A stretch of DNA of 64,000 nt from CAVVEC01 sp963747105 (GCA_963747105.1 CAVVEC010000004.1:1-64000), one strand, 5' to 3'; positions 1-9,025 are shown, numbered from the stretch's first letter. Translations and numbers: made by a program. The notes: generated by a model from the sequence alone, not told the origin.

Positions 1-741
1 GCATCGAAACACGGTGTGCGTTATGACCTGAAACAACGCAAGGTAATGTCCGCGGATGCTGCCGCGCCCACCTGCCAGACTTGTCACATGCAAGATGGCA
101 ATCACGAAGTGCGCGCCGCCTGGGGCTTCCTCGGTGTGCGCCTGCCTCTACCCGCAGACAAACAGTGGGCCGCCGACCGGGCCGCGATTCTGCAGGCACT
201 CGGCGTGCTCGATCCCGGCGGCAAGCCCACCGCGCTTGTGGACACCGTCAAAGCCGCCGATCTGGCCCGGTTCACGGAGGAGGACTGGCAACGCGACCGC
301 GACAAAATGATCAAGACCTGCAATCAGTGCCACTCCGTCAACTTCGCCAAGCAGCAACTGCAGCAGGGCGACAACATGATTCGCGATGCCGACCACCTTA
401 TGGCGGAGGCTATTGGCATAGTCGCCGACCTTTACCAGGACGGCACACTGCCCAAGCCCCAGAACTATGCTTACGCGTTTCCCAATCTGCTCACCTTTCA
501 CGATGCCCCGACAGTCATCGAACAAAAACTGTTCGTGATGTACCTTGAGCATCGCATGCGCACTTTCCAGGGAACATTCCACGCCAGCCCCGATTACGCC
601 TTGTGGTATGGATGGAGTGAGATGCAGCGCGACCTGACGGAAATTAAGGAACTGGCGGCGGAGATGCGCCGCAACCATGGGAGCGCGAGCGCCCAACGAG
701 TAATTAATCCCACGGCGCGTAAGAAGACAAAACCGCAGTGA
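1..741 (+). CDS. Multiheme cytochrome c, hydroxylamine oxidoreductase-like (5' end outside window)
   Basis: The open frame runs in from the first base, so only the C-terminal part of the protein is here. Two CxxCH heme-attachment motifs are visible: CQTCH near base 73 and CNQCH near base 319. The helical tail carries HRMRTFQGTFHASPDY and LWYGWSEM, which resembles the C-terminus of octaheme HAO-like cytochromes. Members of that family oxidise hydroxylamine or hydrazine, or reduce nitrite, in the periplasm; which reaction applies cannot be told without the other hemes. Family assignment is from recalled sequence style and is fairly confident as a multiheme cytochrome, less so for the HAO subgroup. 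Confidence 0.7.
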   Translation, partial: ASKHGVRYDLKQRKVMSADAAAPTCQTCHMQDGNHEVRAAWGFLGVRLPLPADKQWAADRAAILQALGVLDPGGKPTALVDTVKAADLARFTEEDWQRDRDKMIKTCNQCHSVNFAKQQLQQGDNMIRDADHLMAEAIGIVADLYQDGTLPKPQNYAYAFPNLLTFHDAPTVIEQKLFVMYLEHRMRTFQGTFHASPDYALWYGWSEMQRDLTEIKELAAEMRRNHGSASAQRVINPTARKKTKPQ

Positions 742-814
742 GCGCCAAGTCCGTTCACTCTCTGTGGCGCAGCACCCGCCTCTGGGGTTATTCTTAGGGC
801 GCACTGGAGGTTTC

Positions 815-1402
815 ATGAAGCGAGCAATTGTTTTTCTGACGCTTTTGGCAGCGACTGCGGTTTTGTTTGCCCAAGAGAACAAAACAGAGCGACCAAGCCG
901 GCACAGGACAAGGCTCAAGCCGATAAGACACAAGCGGACAAGAATCCGGTAACTACGGTGGTGAAGGAAATGCTGGAGCGGCAGCAGAAGAATCTGACCG
1001 CGGCCGTTGAAGAGATGCCCGCGGACAAGTTCGGTTACAGGCCGACGCCCGAGCAAATGACCTTCGGCCATTTGGTGCTCCACATAGCAACCTCCAACAT
1101 TGAGCTGTGCAGCAAAGCGGGGAATATGCCGCCGCCGCCGCTGGGAAAACCTGTGCAGGAAACCGACAAGCAGAACCTCCTGGCGCTGCTTAATCAGGTC
1201 GTTTTTGTACTGCAACGCAGCCATGACGCATGTGGATGATTCAAAACTGGGGGAGACCATCGAAGTTTTTGGCGGACGGCAAGCGCCGCGAGCCTTTGCC
1301 CTGATCGCGCTGACCAACGACTGGGCCGATCACTATAGCGCAGCCGCCATGTATCTGCGCCTGAACGGCCTGTTGCCGCCTACGGCGCAGCCCAAGAAGT
1401 AG
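815..1402 (+). CDS. Secreted DinB-like protein, two frameshifts
   Basis: An N-terminal signal peptide (MKRAIVFLTLLAATAVLFAQ) starts at 815. The frame then changes around 880-900 into a stretch with EEMPADKFGYRPTPEQMTFG and HLVLHIATSN, and changes again around 1195-1215 into DDSKLGETIEVFGG and ALTNDWADHYSAAAMYLR. Together these give the typical four-helix DinB layout with its metal-binding histidines (HLVLHI and the HY near the end), about 190 residues. The role of exported DinB proteins is unknown; the fold is linked to thiol-dependent metalloenzymes. Frame breaks are probably sequence errors, since every segment is well conserved in style. Confidence 0.65.
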
Positions 1403-1408
1403 GCGTGG

Positions 1409-2433
1409 TTAATCGATCTGCACCAGTTCGCCTGGTCTCGTGGTCCCCAGGGCGGGTTGCTGTGGGGCTCGCCAGGAATCGAAAATCGAGACCTGATGCA
1501 CGCAGGAAACGGTGCAGTGTGGAGCGCAGCCTTTCTCGGTGACGTACTCGCGGCGGATGTCGTGCACCGTGTACTTTTCCAGCGCAATCCCCGGATACCC
1601 TCGCTGCTGCGAGCAGTAGTGCACCAGGCCATCTTCGCAAATGTATAAGTAACGCGCGCCGGCGCGGCAACGCCACTCGTCGGCTCGGCCCTGGGCAATG
1701 TTCTCCTGAAAGGCGTTGATGCGATGAAGCTGCGCTTCTCCATCGCCTTCATTTCGTGATAGACACGGCGCTCTTGCAGGCTCAGCGGCTGCACCTGTCC
1801 GTCGCCATCGTGAATGATGCCGATAGTCGAACTAAAGCCCAGCTCCAATGCGCGTTTGCCGATCATCAATGCGTCTTGCGGATTGAGCACGCCGCCGCCC
1901 ACTACCGAGTTGATGTTCACGTGGAAATCTGCGTACTCGGCCAGCAGTTCAAGTTTCTTGTCGAGCACCTTCAGACTCTTCTTGGAAACTTCATCCGGGG
2001 TGACGTTATCGATCGAAATCTGCAGCCATTCGAGGCCTGCGCGGTTCAATCGTTCGATGCGCTCCGGCACCAGCAGATAGCCGTTGGTGATCAGTCCGGC
2101 GATCATGCCACGTTTGCGGATGCGGCTGATGATCGCGTCGAGTTCCGGGTGCAGGAGCGGTTCCCCACCACTGATCGTGATCACCGAGGTGCGCAGCTCG
2201 GCCAGCTTGTCCACCCGCTGGAACATGGTCTCCGTGGGGACAGGTTTGGAGAAATCGTCGTACTCGTTGCAGTACTCGCACGCAAGGTTACAGCGACGAA
2301 TGGGAATGATGTGCGCCAGCAGGGGATGGTCGGTGGATAAAAAGGCCTGGGCGACCATGCGCGCTCCGCGCAGATTGCGGCAGAGCGCCTTTACCCGGCG
2401 GCGCAGAATTGTACGGCGGGACGGCATGTGCAT
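1409..2433 (-). CDS. Radical SAM protein, one frameshift
   Basis: The CxxxCxxC cluster motif CNLACEYC lies at residues 48-55 and binds the 4Fe-4S cluster that cleaves S-adenosylmethionine. It is followed by the SAM-binding ITISGGEPLLHPELD segment and ITNGYLL. The main frame holds until about base 1730; the rest (INAFQENIAQGRADEWRCR, YLYICEDGLVHYCSQQRG, CAPHCTVSCVHQVS) is in the next frame and ends at 1409. The cysteine-rich tail could hold an auxiliary cluster as in SPASM proteins. Substrate is unknown; the core resembles HpnH-type enzymes. One base is missing or extra near 1720-1730. Confidence 0.75.
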
Positions 2434-2520
2434 TCTTAATTAGTTATTAGAACACACGCGGCAGCCAGATGCGTCCCGCGCAGCAGCGTTCGGGGGTTTC
2501 CGAGGGGCGAATGGCGAGGC

Positions 2521-2546
2521 GGACGGGCGAGGCGCCCGTCCCCACA
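2521..2546 (-). repeat. RAYT-type REP palindrome (copy 1)
   Basis: Perfect 9-bp stem GGACGGGCG / CGCCCGTCC with a 3-base loop, followed by CCACATG. Read on the minus strand the element begins with a GTGG foot and matches the repeat family found at the RAYT gene near 49.6-50.3 kb. It lies between the radical SAM start and the racemase stop. Confidence 0.7.
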
Positions 2547-2556
2547 TGGTTCCGAT

Positions 2557-3255
2557 TCAACTGTCTACGGCCTTTCTCAAGGCAGCTCTAGCTAGAAGTC
2601 GTGTCGAATCGAGCGTCGGCAGCGGTGACGAATCCGGCGTCACCAGCAGCGGGATCTCGGTGCATCCCAGCACCACCGCGTCGCAACCTTCGGCCGCCAG
2701 TGCGCGAATCACTTCGACAAAATAGGCCAGGGAACGAGAAGTGAACTGCGCGTTGACCAGTTCGTCGAAGATGATCTGATTGATTTTTTCGCGCTCCTTC
2801 GGCCCCGGCGTGCGGTACTCCAGCCCTGCGGCCTTCAACTTCTCCGGATAAACCTGACCTTCCATGAGATAACGTGTGCCCAGCACCCCGAGACGCTTGT
2901 GATGGCAGCGCCGCGCCTCGTTGGCGACCTCTGCGGCAATGTGCAGCCAGGGCCGCGGCGAACGATGCTCCACCAGATCAAAAGCCTGGTGGATAGTGTT
3001 ATCCGGACAAATGAGGAAGTCCGCTCCCGCCTTCGCAAGTTTTTCCGCCGACGAGAGCATAAGTTCCGCGACCCCAACCCAGTCGTTGGTACAAATGCAA
3101 TTCATGTATTGGGCAAGGGAATGAGTATGCAGCGACACTTCGGGGTGATTGTGCCGTCCCAGTAGTTCCGCGCCTTCCAGGCAAATCGTGCGGTAGCACA
3201 GCGCCGCGCCTTCCGCGCTGCAGGCCACGATTCCGATGTGCAGGGTCACACACAT
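2557..3255 (-). CDS. Aspartate/glutamate racemase family protein
   Basis: A 232-residue protein of the Asp/Glu racemase superfamily, which inverts amino acids using two cysteines without a cofactor. Both are present: C83 in CPDNTIH and C198 in LGCTEIPLL, the standard pair of half-site motifs. The chosen ATG at 3255 sits 5 bases past the stop of adenosine deaminase; the frame stays open 10 codons further but that would overlap the deaminase. The tight spacing indicates one transcript. Substrate could be aspartate or a broader set as in YgeA-type racemases. Confidence 0.85.
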   Translation of the reverse strand: MCVTLHIGIVACSAEGAALCYRTICLEGAELLGRHNHPEVSLHTHSLAQYMNCICTNDWVGVAELMLSSAEKLAKAGADFLICPDNTIHQAFDLVEHRSPRPWLHIAAEVANEARRCHHKRLGVLGTRYLMEGQVYPEKLKAAGLEYRTPGPKEREKINQIIFDELVNAQFTSRSLAYFVEVIRALAAEGCDAVVLGCTEIPLLVTPDSSPLPTLDSTRLLARAALRKAVDS

Positions 3256-3259
3256 TGGA

Positions 3260-4267
3260 TTAAGAGCGGGCGACGGCGGCGTCAAACAAATTCAGAAACT
3301 GCAGCTTCTTTTCGGGGGGAAGGAAGGAAGCTTCGAAGGAATTGCGCGCCAACTCCCGCAGGTGCTCGTCGGTAAAGCCGAAGGCATCCTGAGCCAACTG
3401 ATACTCCTGGGAAAGCGACGTCCCAAACATCGCCGGGTCGTCCGTGTTCAGCGTAACCATCACGCCCTGATCGAAATAATTGCGCACCGGATGCTCGGAG
3501 AGCGCCTGGCAACAACCTGTGCGCAGGTTGCTGCTGATGCAAATCTCGACCGGAATCTGGCGAGTAGAAAGCTGCTCAACCAGTTCTGGATCCTGTGCAG
3601 CAGTCAGCCCGTGGCCGATGCGCTCGGCGCGCAGATTCAGCGCGCCCCAAATCGATCCCGGCCCGGCGGTCTCGCCAGCGTGGGCGGTGAGGCGAAGCCC
3701 GTGATCCGCCGCGTAGGCGTAGACCTCGCGAAACAGTTCGGGCGCGGCTTGGCGCTCGTCGCCGCCGATGCCGAATCCAACCACACCGGCGCCTCTGTGC
3801 TGCACCCCTAGTTCGGCTACACACTGCGCTTTATCCGGACCGAACTGGCGTACCGCATCGAAGATCCACAGCAGCGAAATTCCGAAGTCGCGCTCGCCGC
3901 GCTGCCGCCCCCGCTCCAGCCCACCCAAGATGGCACCGAAGTCCTGCTTCCGCCACAAACACACACCCACGGAAACGTAAACTTCGGCGTGCAAAACATT
4001 TTCTTCTTTGAGCTTCTGCATCAGCCGGTAAGTGATGAGTTCGTAATCTTCCGGAGTTTGCAGATCATCGGTTACAGCTTTGAAAGCCATCAGAAAACCG
4101 GAGAAGTCCTGATATTGGTAAAGCTGTTCAATTTCCGCCAGTGAGCCCGCTTTCCCGTGCCGCCGCTGCAATTCGAGCAAGGTGGCGGGATCGATCGAGC
4201 CCTCGAGATGCAGGTGCAGTTCGGCCTTAGGAAGGGAAACGATGAATAGGCTTGGCGCAGAACTCAT
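3260..4267 (-). CDS. add: Adenosine deaminase
   Basis: A 335-residue amidohydrolase that deaminates adenosine (or adenine) to inosine (hypoxanthine) in purine salvage. Zinc ligands HLH are at residues 18-20. Further on are HAGE (catalytic region), ERIGHG, SSNLRTG and NTDDPAMFGTSLSQEY, with the conserved Asp pair that completes the site. Length matches the family. It is directly followed by the racemase gene. Adenine deaminase activity cannot be excluded from motifs alone. Confidence 0.9.
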   Translation of the reverse strand: MSSAPSLFIVSLPKAELHLHLEGSIDPATLLELQRRHGKAGSLAEIEQLYQYQDFSGFLMAFKAVTDDLQTPEDYELITYRLMQKLKEENVLHAEVYVSVGVCLWRKQDFGAILGGLERGRQRGERDFGISLLWIFDAVRQFGPDKAQCVAELGVQHRGAGVVGFGIGGDERQAAPELFREVYAYAADHGLRLTAHAGETAGPGSIWGALNLRAERIGHGLTAAQDPELVEQLSTRQIPVEICISSNLRTGCCQALSEHPVRNYFDQGVMVTLNTDDPAMFGTSLSQEYQLAQDAFGFTDEHLRELARNSFEASFLPPEKKLQFLNLFDAAVARS

Positions 4268-4306
4268 GATTTCAGATTGTAGATTTCAGATGGAAGATTT
4301 GCGAAT
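4266..4306. repeat. Short-period intergenic repeat (GATTTCAGAT words)
   Basis: The words GATTTCAGAT, TAGATTTCAGAT and GAAGATTT follow each other directly upstream of the adenosine deaminase start. The style matches the other short-period arrays at gene junctions in this window (for example 10308, 54455 and 55458). Confidence 0.5.
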
Positions 4307-4335
4307 GAAAGGGAAGAAAACTCTACCTGCAGCCC

Positions 4336-5958
4336 TCAATCGGAACTTTTCTTAAACTCGCTGCGGTGACGGCTGTAGAAGATATAAATCATCAGGCCCA
4401 GAGCCAGCCAGATCACGAACCGCAGCCAGGTGATCACGGTCAGTCCGGTCATGAGTCCACCGCACAGCACAATGGAGATGAGTGGAAACCACGGCACGAA
4501 GGGCACTCGGAAAACGCGTTTGCGGTCCGGTTGTGTGCGCCGCAGGATGATGACTCCCAGCGATACGAGCACGAAGGCGAAGAGCGTGCCGATGTTGGAG
4601 AGGTCAGCCGCGTCGCTCACAGCAAAAATTCCTGCCGGGATGCCCACTGCGAACCCCGCGACCCAGGTGGAGAGATGCGGAGTCTTGAAGCGCGGATGAA
4701 CGGCGGAGAACAGCTTGGGGAACAATCTGTCCCGCGACATGGCGTACCAGATCCGAGCCTGGCCGTACTGGAAGACGAGCAACGATGAAATCATGCCCGT
4801 TAATGCGCCAATCACGATGATGGAGCGTGACCAGCGGCTCGCGCCCAGCACTTGCAGGGCATAGGCCACCGGGGCCTGTGCGGCGTCGCCGGAGATGAAG
4901 GTGGTGTACTTCATCATGCCGAGCAGCACGATCGAAACCCCAACGTACAGAATCGTGCAGACGATCAGCGAAGCAATAATACCGATGGGCAAGTCGCGTT
5001 GCGGGTTGCGTGCCTCCTCGGCCGCGGTTGACACCGAGTCAAAACCGATGTAGGTGAAGAAGACGATGGCGCCGCCAGTGACGACACCGCCGAAGCCAGA
5101 AGGTGCAAAGGGCCTCCAGTTGCTGGGATTCACGAGTGCGCCGCCAACAACGAGGAATATTAGAATGGCGCCTATTTTGGCGCCGACCATGATGTTGTTG
5201 GCTTCAGCCGATTCGCGCACTCCGCGCACGAGCAAGACGGTGAGGATGAAGATGATGAGAAAGGCGGGGATGTTGAAGTAGGAGCCAGTCCAATGACCCG
5301 ACTCCCAGACAGGCGTGGACCATCGATCGGCCAAATTGAGCCCAAACGAGGCCAATTGCGACTTGGTGTAGGCACTGAATCCGATGGCAACCACTACGTT
5401 GCTGACGACGTATTCCAGGATGAGGTCCCAGCCGATGATCCACGCGAAGATTTCACCCAGCGTAGCGTACGAGTACGTGTATGCGCTGCCCGCGATGGGG
5501 ATCATGGAGGCCAGTTCGGCATAGCACAATCCGGCAAAACTGCACGCGATAGCCACCAGAAAAAATGAAATCGCAATCGAGGGCCCGGCAGGGGGGCGAC
5601 CGTGCATCAAAACGCTGGCTGTGCCGCCGCCGCGCAGGAAGTTCACAATCAGATCAAGCACCTGCGCGTGCAAAATGGAGGGCGCGTTGAAGTATTCTCC
5701 GGCAGCGGCGGTGCCGGTGAGAACGAAAATCCCAGACCCAATAATGGCGCCAATGCCCAGCGCCGTCAGCGACCAGGGGCCGAGAGTTTTTTGCAGCCTT
5801 TGTCCCGGAGTTTCCGACTCCGCAATCAGCTTGTCGATGGACTTGCAGCAGAAGAGCTGGTTGTCCGAGGTGCGGATGGGTTCTGCCTCGGTTTTGGTGA
5901 CCGGCGTCTGTGCCAAAGGACCTCGTCTCGATTGCCATCGGCACCTGGCAATTGGCAC
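4336..5958 (-). CDS. APC-family amino-acid permease
   Basis: About 540 residues with roughly 12 hydrophobic segments. The first helix carries the APC signature GIGAIIGSGIFVLTG and there is the substrate-region segment FTYIGFDSVSTAAEEARNPQ, both typical of cationic amino-acid transporter-like permeases. An insertion between helices 1 and 2 (about 40 residues, around VLDLIVNFLRGGG) looks like a family feature. The N-terminus up to about residue 15 overlaps a CCATCGGCACCTGGC-type repeat, so a TTG at 5916 is an alternative start. Substrate not known. Confidence 0.85.
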   Translation of the reverse strand: MPIARCRWQSRRGPLAQTPVTKTEAEPIRTSDNQLFCCKSIDKLIAESETPGQRLQKTLGPWSLTALGIGAIIGSGIFVLTGTAAAGEYFNAPSILHAQVLDLIVNFLRGGGTASVLMHGRPPAGPSIAISFFLVAIACSFAGLCYAELASMIPIAGSAYTYSYATLGEIFAWIIGWDLILEYVVSNVVVAIGFSAYTKSQLASFGLNLADRWSTPVWESGHWTGSYFNIPAFLIIFILTVLLVRGVRESAEANNIMVGAKIGAILIFLVVGGALVNPSNWRPFAPSGFGGVVTGGAIVFFTYIGFDSVSTAAEEARNPQRDLPIGIIASLIVCTILYVGVSIVLLGMMKYTTFISGDAAQAPVAYALQVLGASRWSRSIIVIGALTGMISSLLVFQYGQARIWYAMSRDRLFPKLFSAVHPRFKTPHLSTWVAGFAVGIPAGIFAVSDAADLSNIGTLFAFVLVSLGVIILRRTQPDRKRVFRVPFVPWFPLISIVLCGGLMTGLTVITWLRFVIWLALGLMIYIFYSRHRSEFKKSSD

Positions 5959-6044
5959 CTAGCATTGGAGCCAGTGAACTTCCCGTGAAAAAACTCGGGA
6001 TCTCAAAGGGTCAAGCGCTAAGCGCCGAATGCCAAGTGCTGTCG

Positions 6045-6206
6045 TTACCGCTTCGCCTGGCCGCGCGCCAGCTTCTTCACTTTGCGCTTCTGCGAACCGC
6101 GGGCGTATTCCCGCGGCTTCAGCGGCTTTTCGGTTTTCTTCTTTTTACGTACGGCGCGTTTCGACTTTTTGCGTTCTTCCTTGGTTAAACTTTTCGTATT
6201 TGCCAT
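6045..6206 (-). CDS. Small, very basic protein (53 aa)
   Basis: A complete 53-codon frame runs from ATG at 6206 to TAA at 6045, starting MANTKSLTKEERKKSKRAVR and ending KRKVKKLARGQAKR. Roughly 40 percent of residues are Lys or Arg, with no hydrophobic core, which suggests nucleic-acid or ribosome binding. I do not recognise a named family. It is a clean ORF between the permease and pcrA, with AT-rich repeats upstream. Confidence 0.6.
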   Translation of the reverse strand: MANTKSLTKEERKKSKRAVRKKKKTEKPLKPREYARGSQKRKVKKLARGQAKR

Positions 6207-6221
6207 GAGTGCATCCTGGAT

Positions 6222-6316
6222 TTGTAATTTGATAATTGAGTAATTTGGTGATTTGAGATCTGCGTTCAGCCGTCCGTCAAATTACCAAATCACCCAATTA
6301 CAAAATTACCCAATCG
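6222..6316. repeat. AT-rich intergenic inverted repeat
   Basis: Words of the type GTAATTTGGTGATTT on the left face AAATTACCAAATCACCCAATTAC on the right, with GTTCAGCCGTCCGTC between. The arms are imperfectly complementary and each is itself built of near-repeats of 6-8 bases. It separates the pcrA stop from the small basic gene's start. Confidence 0.55.
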
Positions 6317-6319
6317 AGT

Positions 6320-8890
6320 CTACGCCCGCTCCAACTGGGCATACTTCTCCACCAGCTTCTTCAAGCCGAACCTGGGGAATTGTACCGTAATCTTGGCTTC
6401 GTCGCCTTCTCCTTCTCGCTGGTAGACCGTACCCTCGCCATATTTCGGATGGCGGACTTTCTGGCCCGGCCGAAATCCTTTCCGTCCTTTTGGTTCGTCC
6501 ACCGGCAGTTTGGAGACGCTGAACTTCTTTCCCCGCGAGGCGAAAAACTCGGCGATGTTCTCGATGGAATTGTACTTGGGCCCAGAGTATGAGGTTGCCG
6601 GAGTGCGATGCTGGTTGTGCGGCTTCCAATTTGCGCTCTGGTCCTCGTCCTCATAGGCGTAGTGGGTTTGCTCGTGTGGCGCGGGCGCCCCCGCCCGCGA
6701 AGATGCTCGGTTTCGTCGTGACGTCGCCAGTTCCTCCACCAACTCCGGCGGCACTTCTTCCAAAAACCGCGAGGGCACGCTCGCTTCGGGCAAATCCGTT
6801 CCGTAGCGGCGGCGATAGACGGCGCGGGTCAGGATCAGCGTATCCATGGCTCGCGTCATACCCACGTAGCACAGACGGCGCTCTTCTTCGATATCGTCCG
6901 GCTGCAAGAACGTGCGGGAGTGCGGGAAGAGGCCTTCTTCCAGCCCGCAGAGGAAGACGAGGGAAAACTCCAGGCCTTTGGCGGCGTGGAGGGTCATGAG
7001 CGTGATCTGAGCGCGCTCGTCGTAAGCGTCGGCATCACTCACCAGCGCCGCGTGATCGAGGAACTGGTCGAGGGTTTCACCGCGGTCGCGCGAATCCATG
7101 GCGGCATTGACCAGCTCGCGCAGGTTCTCGATGCGGGAATAAGCTTCAGGAGTATCTTCGGCCTCGAGTTGTTTGATGTACCCGGTGCGGTCGATGAGGA
7201 ATTTCAGGAGTTCGGCGGTATTGGCAGGCGTAGGGCGGGCGCCCTCGCCCGCCTTGGGCCGGTCAACCGTCACAGGCGGAGACTCAGAATCCGTCGCTCC
7301 GAAATCGAATGAGATGTTGTCGTCTTCAGCGGAGTCGGAGTCAATATCTTCTTCCGCCTGCCGGGCTTCAGCTTGCTGGACGGGTGTTTCTGTCTCCTCC
7401 AACGCGGGCGAGGGCGCCCGCGCCACACCCGCCAGCATGGCGCGGGCATCTTCAATCAGGCTTTGGAAACTCTTCAGCGCGGCCAGAGCGCGTTGTGGCA
7501 GCAGCTGACGTTTCATTGCCTCCCCGATCGCACCCCACAAGGAAACACCAGTCTCCAGCGCAATTTGCTCCAGCGTTTCGAGCGTCGTCTTCCCAATGCC
7601 GCGCACCGGGGTGTTGATTACGCGCAGCAGGGAGATCGAATCATCCGTGTTGTGGATGACTTTAAGGTACGAAATCATGTCCTTGATTTCGGCGCGCTCG
7701 TAGAAGGAGAATCCGCCGACCACGTGGTACTTCAGTTGATAACGGCGCATGGCCTCTTCAAACAGGCGCGACTGCGAATTGGTACGGTAGAGGACGGCGG
7801 CCCGCGCATTCTCGCCCTGGTCGGCCACTTCGCGAAGATACTTCGCAACATAATCCGCGGCGAACAAGGCTTCGTTCTCTCCGTCCGGGGCCTCGTAGTA
7901 GCCGATTTTCGTCCCGCCCTGGCGCGACGTCCAGAGATTCTTGCCCTTGCGCTTGACGTTGTTCGCGACCACCGCTGATGCCGCCTGCAGGATGTTCTGC
8001 GTAGAACGATAGTTCTGTTCCAGGCGGATGATTTTGGCCTCGGGAAAGTCGTTTTCAAATTCGAGGATGTTGCGGATGTCCGCGCCCCGCCAGGAGTAGA
8101 TCGACTGATCCTCGTCGCCAACCGCACAGATGTTGTGCCGGGACCCCGCCAGAAGCCGCATCAACTCGTACTGCGGGCGGTTGGTGTCCTGGTACTCATC
8201 CACCAAGATGTGCTGGAAGCGGCGGTTGTAATACTCGCGAACGGCGGGCACGGCCTTCATCAGGCGCACGGCTTCAAGCAGCAGATCGTCGAAATCGAGC
8301 GCGTTGGCCTTGGCCAGTTCTTTTTTGTATTCGGCGTAAATCTGGGCGACGCGCTCGGTCTTGGGATCGGCCGACTGCAGATAAACTTCCTGCGGGTCGA
8401 GCATGTGGTTCTTGGCCCAGGAAATATGCGCCAGCACGGAGCGCGGCGTGGTTTGCTTGTCGTCTATGCCCAGGCGCTTCATGACCGACTTGACCACTTG
8501 CTGCTGATCATTTTCGTCATAAATCACAAAGCTCTTGGTCAGGCCGATCGGCGGAGCGCCGGGTTTCGACGACGGAATGCGGAGTGCCTCGATGTCCCGC
8601 CGCAGCACGCGTACGCAGAACGAGTGAAACGTGGAAATGAGCGGCTTGGCGACGGAAAGCCCGCCGACCAGCTTGTCCACCCGCTCGACCATCTCAGAGG
8701 CGGCCTTGTTGGTGAAGGTCATGGCCAGGATGGAGTCCGGCATGACGCCAAGGTTCTCGATGAGATGCGCGATCCGGTAGGTAATGACTCGAGTCTTGCC
8801 ACTGCCCGCGCCGGCGAGGATCAGCACCGGCCCGTCGGTGGTTTCGACCGCTTCACGCTGCTGCGGGTTGAGTTGGGAGAGAAAGGACAA
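6320..8890 (-). CDS. pcrA: UvrD/PcrA-type DNA helicase with repeat-encoded insertions
   Basis: An 856-residue superfamily 1A ATP-dependent 3'-5' helicase for repair and replication. Motifs in order: QREAV (Q motif) and GAGSGKTRV (Walker A) near the N-terminus, MTFTNKAASEM, VDEYQDTN (Walker B), GDEDQSIYSWRGA, LEQNYRSTQNI, TLMTLHAAKGLEF, YVGMTRA; the C-terminal tail has GQKVRHPKYGEGTV as in PcrA. Three palindromes are read through in frame, giving ARAPSPALEE (about residue 490), KAGEGARPTPA (about 545) and SRAGAPAPHEQ (about 730). The acidic stretch between the first two is not part of the standard enzyme and lies in an exposed 2B/1B-type loop region by inference. Confidence 0.93.
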   Translation of the reverse strand: MSFLSQLNPQQREAVETTDGPVLILAGAGSGKTRVITYRIAHLIENLGVMPDSILAMTFTNKAASEMVERVDKLVGGLSVAKPLISTFHSFCVRVLRRDIEALRIPSSKPGAPPIGLTKSFVIYDENDQQQVVKSVMKRLGIDDKQTTPRSVLAHISWAKNHMLDPQEVYLQSADPKTERVAQIYAEYKKELAKANALDFDDLLLEAVRLMKAVPAVREYYNRRFQHILVDEYQDTNRPQYELMRLLAGSRHNICAVGDEDQSIYSWRGADIRNILEFENDFPEAKIIRLEQNYRSTQNILQAASAVVANNVKRKGKNLWTSRQGGTKIGYYEAPDGENEALFAADYVAKYLREVADQGENARAAVLYRTNSQSRLFEEAMRRYQLKYHVVGGFSFYERAEIKDMISYLKVIHNTDDSISLLRVINTPVRGIGKTTLETLEQIALETGVSLWGAIGEAMKRQLLPQRALAALKSFQSLIEDARAMLAGVARAPSPALEETETPVQQAEARQAEEDIDSDSAEDDNISFDFGATDSESPPVTVDRPKAGEGARPTPANTAELLKFLIDRTGYIKQLEAEDTPEAYSRIENLRELVNAAMDSRDRGETLDQFLDHAALVSDADAYDERAQITLMTLHAAKGLEFSLVFLCGLEEGLFPHSRTFLQPDDIEEERRLCYVGMTRAMDTLILTRAVYRRRYGTDLPEASVPSRFLEEVPPELVEELATSRRNRASSRAGAPAPHEQTHYAYEDEDQSANWKPHNQHRTPATSYSGPKYNSIENIAEFFASRGKKFSVSKLPVDEPKGRKGFRPGQKVRHPKYGEGTVYQREGEGDEAKITVQFPRFGLKKLVEKYAQLERA
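6676..6699 (+). repeat. RAYT-type REP inside pcrA (copy 2)
   Basis: GTGG foot followed by the 8-bp stem CGCGGGCG / CGCCCGCG around a CCCC loop. It is inside the pcrA reading frame and contributes the peptide SRAGAPAPH. Confidence 0.75.
7231..7254 (+). repeat. RAYT-type REP inside pcrA (copy 3)
   Basis: A canonical GTAG tetranucleotide at 7231-7234 is followed by GGCGGGCG / CGCCCGCC, 8 bp, around a CCCT loop. Read in frame by pcrA as AGEGARPT. It faces copy 4 at 7403 in opposite orientation, like a paired BIME unit. Confidence 0.8.
7403..7428 (-). repeat. RAYT-type REP inside pcrA (copy 4)
   Basis: CGCGGGCG AGGG CGCCCGCG followed by CCACAC, so on the minus strand it begins GTGTGG. Stem 8 bp. 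In frame with pcrA, giving GVARAPSPALEE. Confidence 0.75.
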
Positions 8891-8902
8891 AGGTCTCCAA
8901 AG

Positions 8903-8996
8903 ATTAAGCGCCCTGCGGGGCGTGGTTCAAGTTCCATTCCAACCCACCCAGGGCTTACGCCTGGGCTAAATTATGTCGCCCGTTCGGGGCTGTTTC
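8903..8996. repeat. Intergenic triple-hairpin repeat
   Basis: Three consecutive small hairpins: GCGCCCTGCGGGGCGT, CCCAGGGCTTACGCCTGGG and CGCCCGTTCGGGGCTG, joined by GGCTAAATTATGT. It fills the gap between the pcrA start and the DUF971 stop. The CCCAGGGCTTACGCC phrase is recalled as a widespread repeat in Acidobacteriota; no transposase is attached. Confidence 0.6.
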
Positions 8997-9025
8997 TGAG
9001 ACAACTCATCCGCCAGACTCTTCCC

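Noticed and set aside
148..1317. Long minus-strand ORF (389 codons) opposite the cytochrome and DinB-like genes
   Set aside because: It is a shadow of two better-supported plus-strand genes; its protein has no recognisable motif and crosses both.
5580..5720. REP insertion in the amino-acid permease (MHGRPPAGPS)
   Set aside because: The underlying DNA lacks the palindrome and foot; this insertion looks like a family feature.
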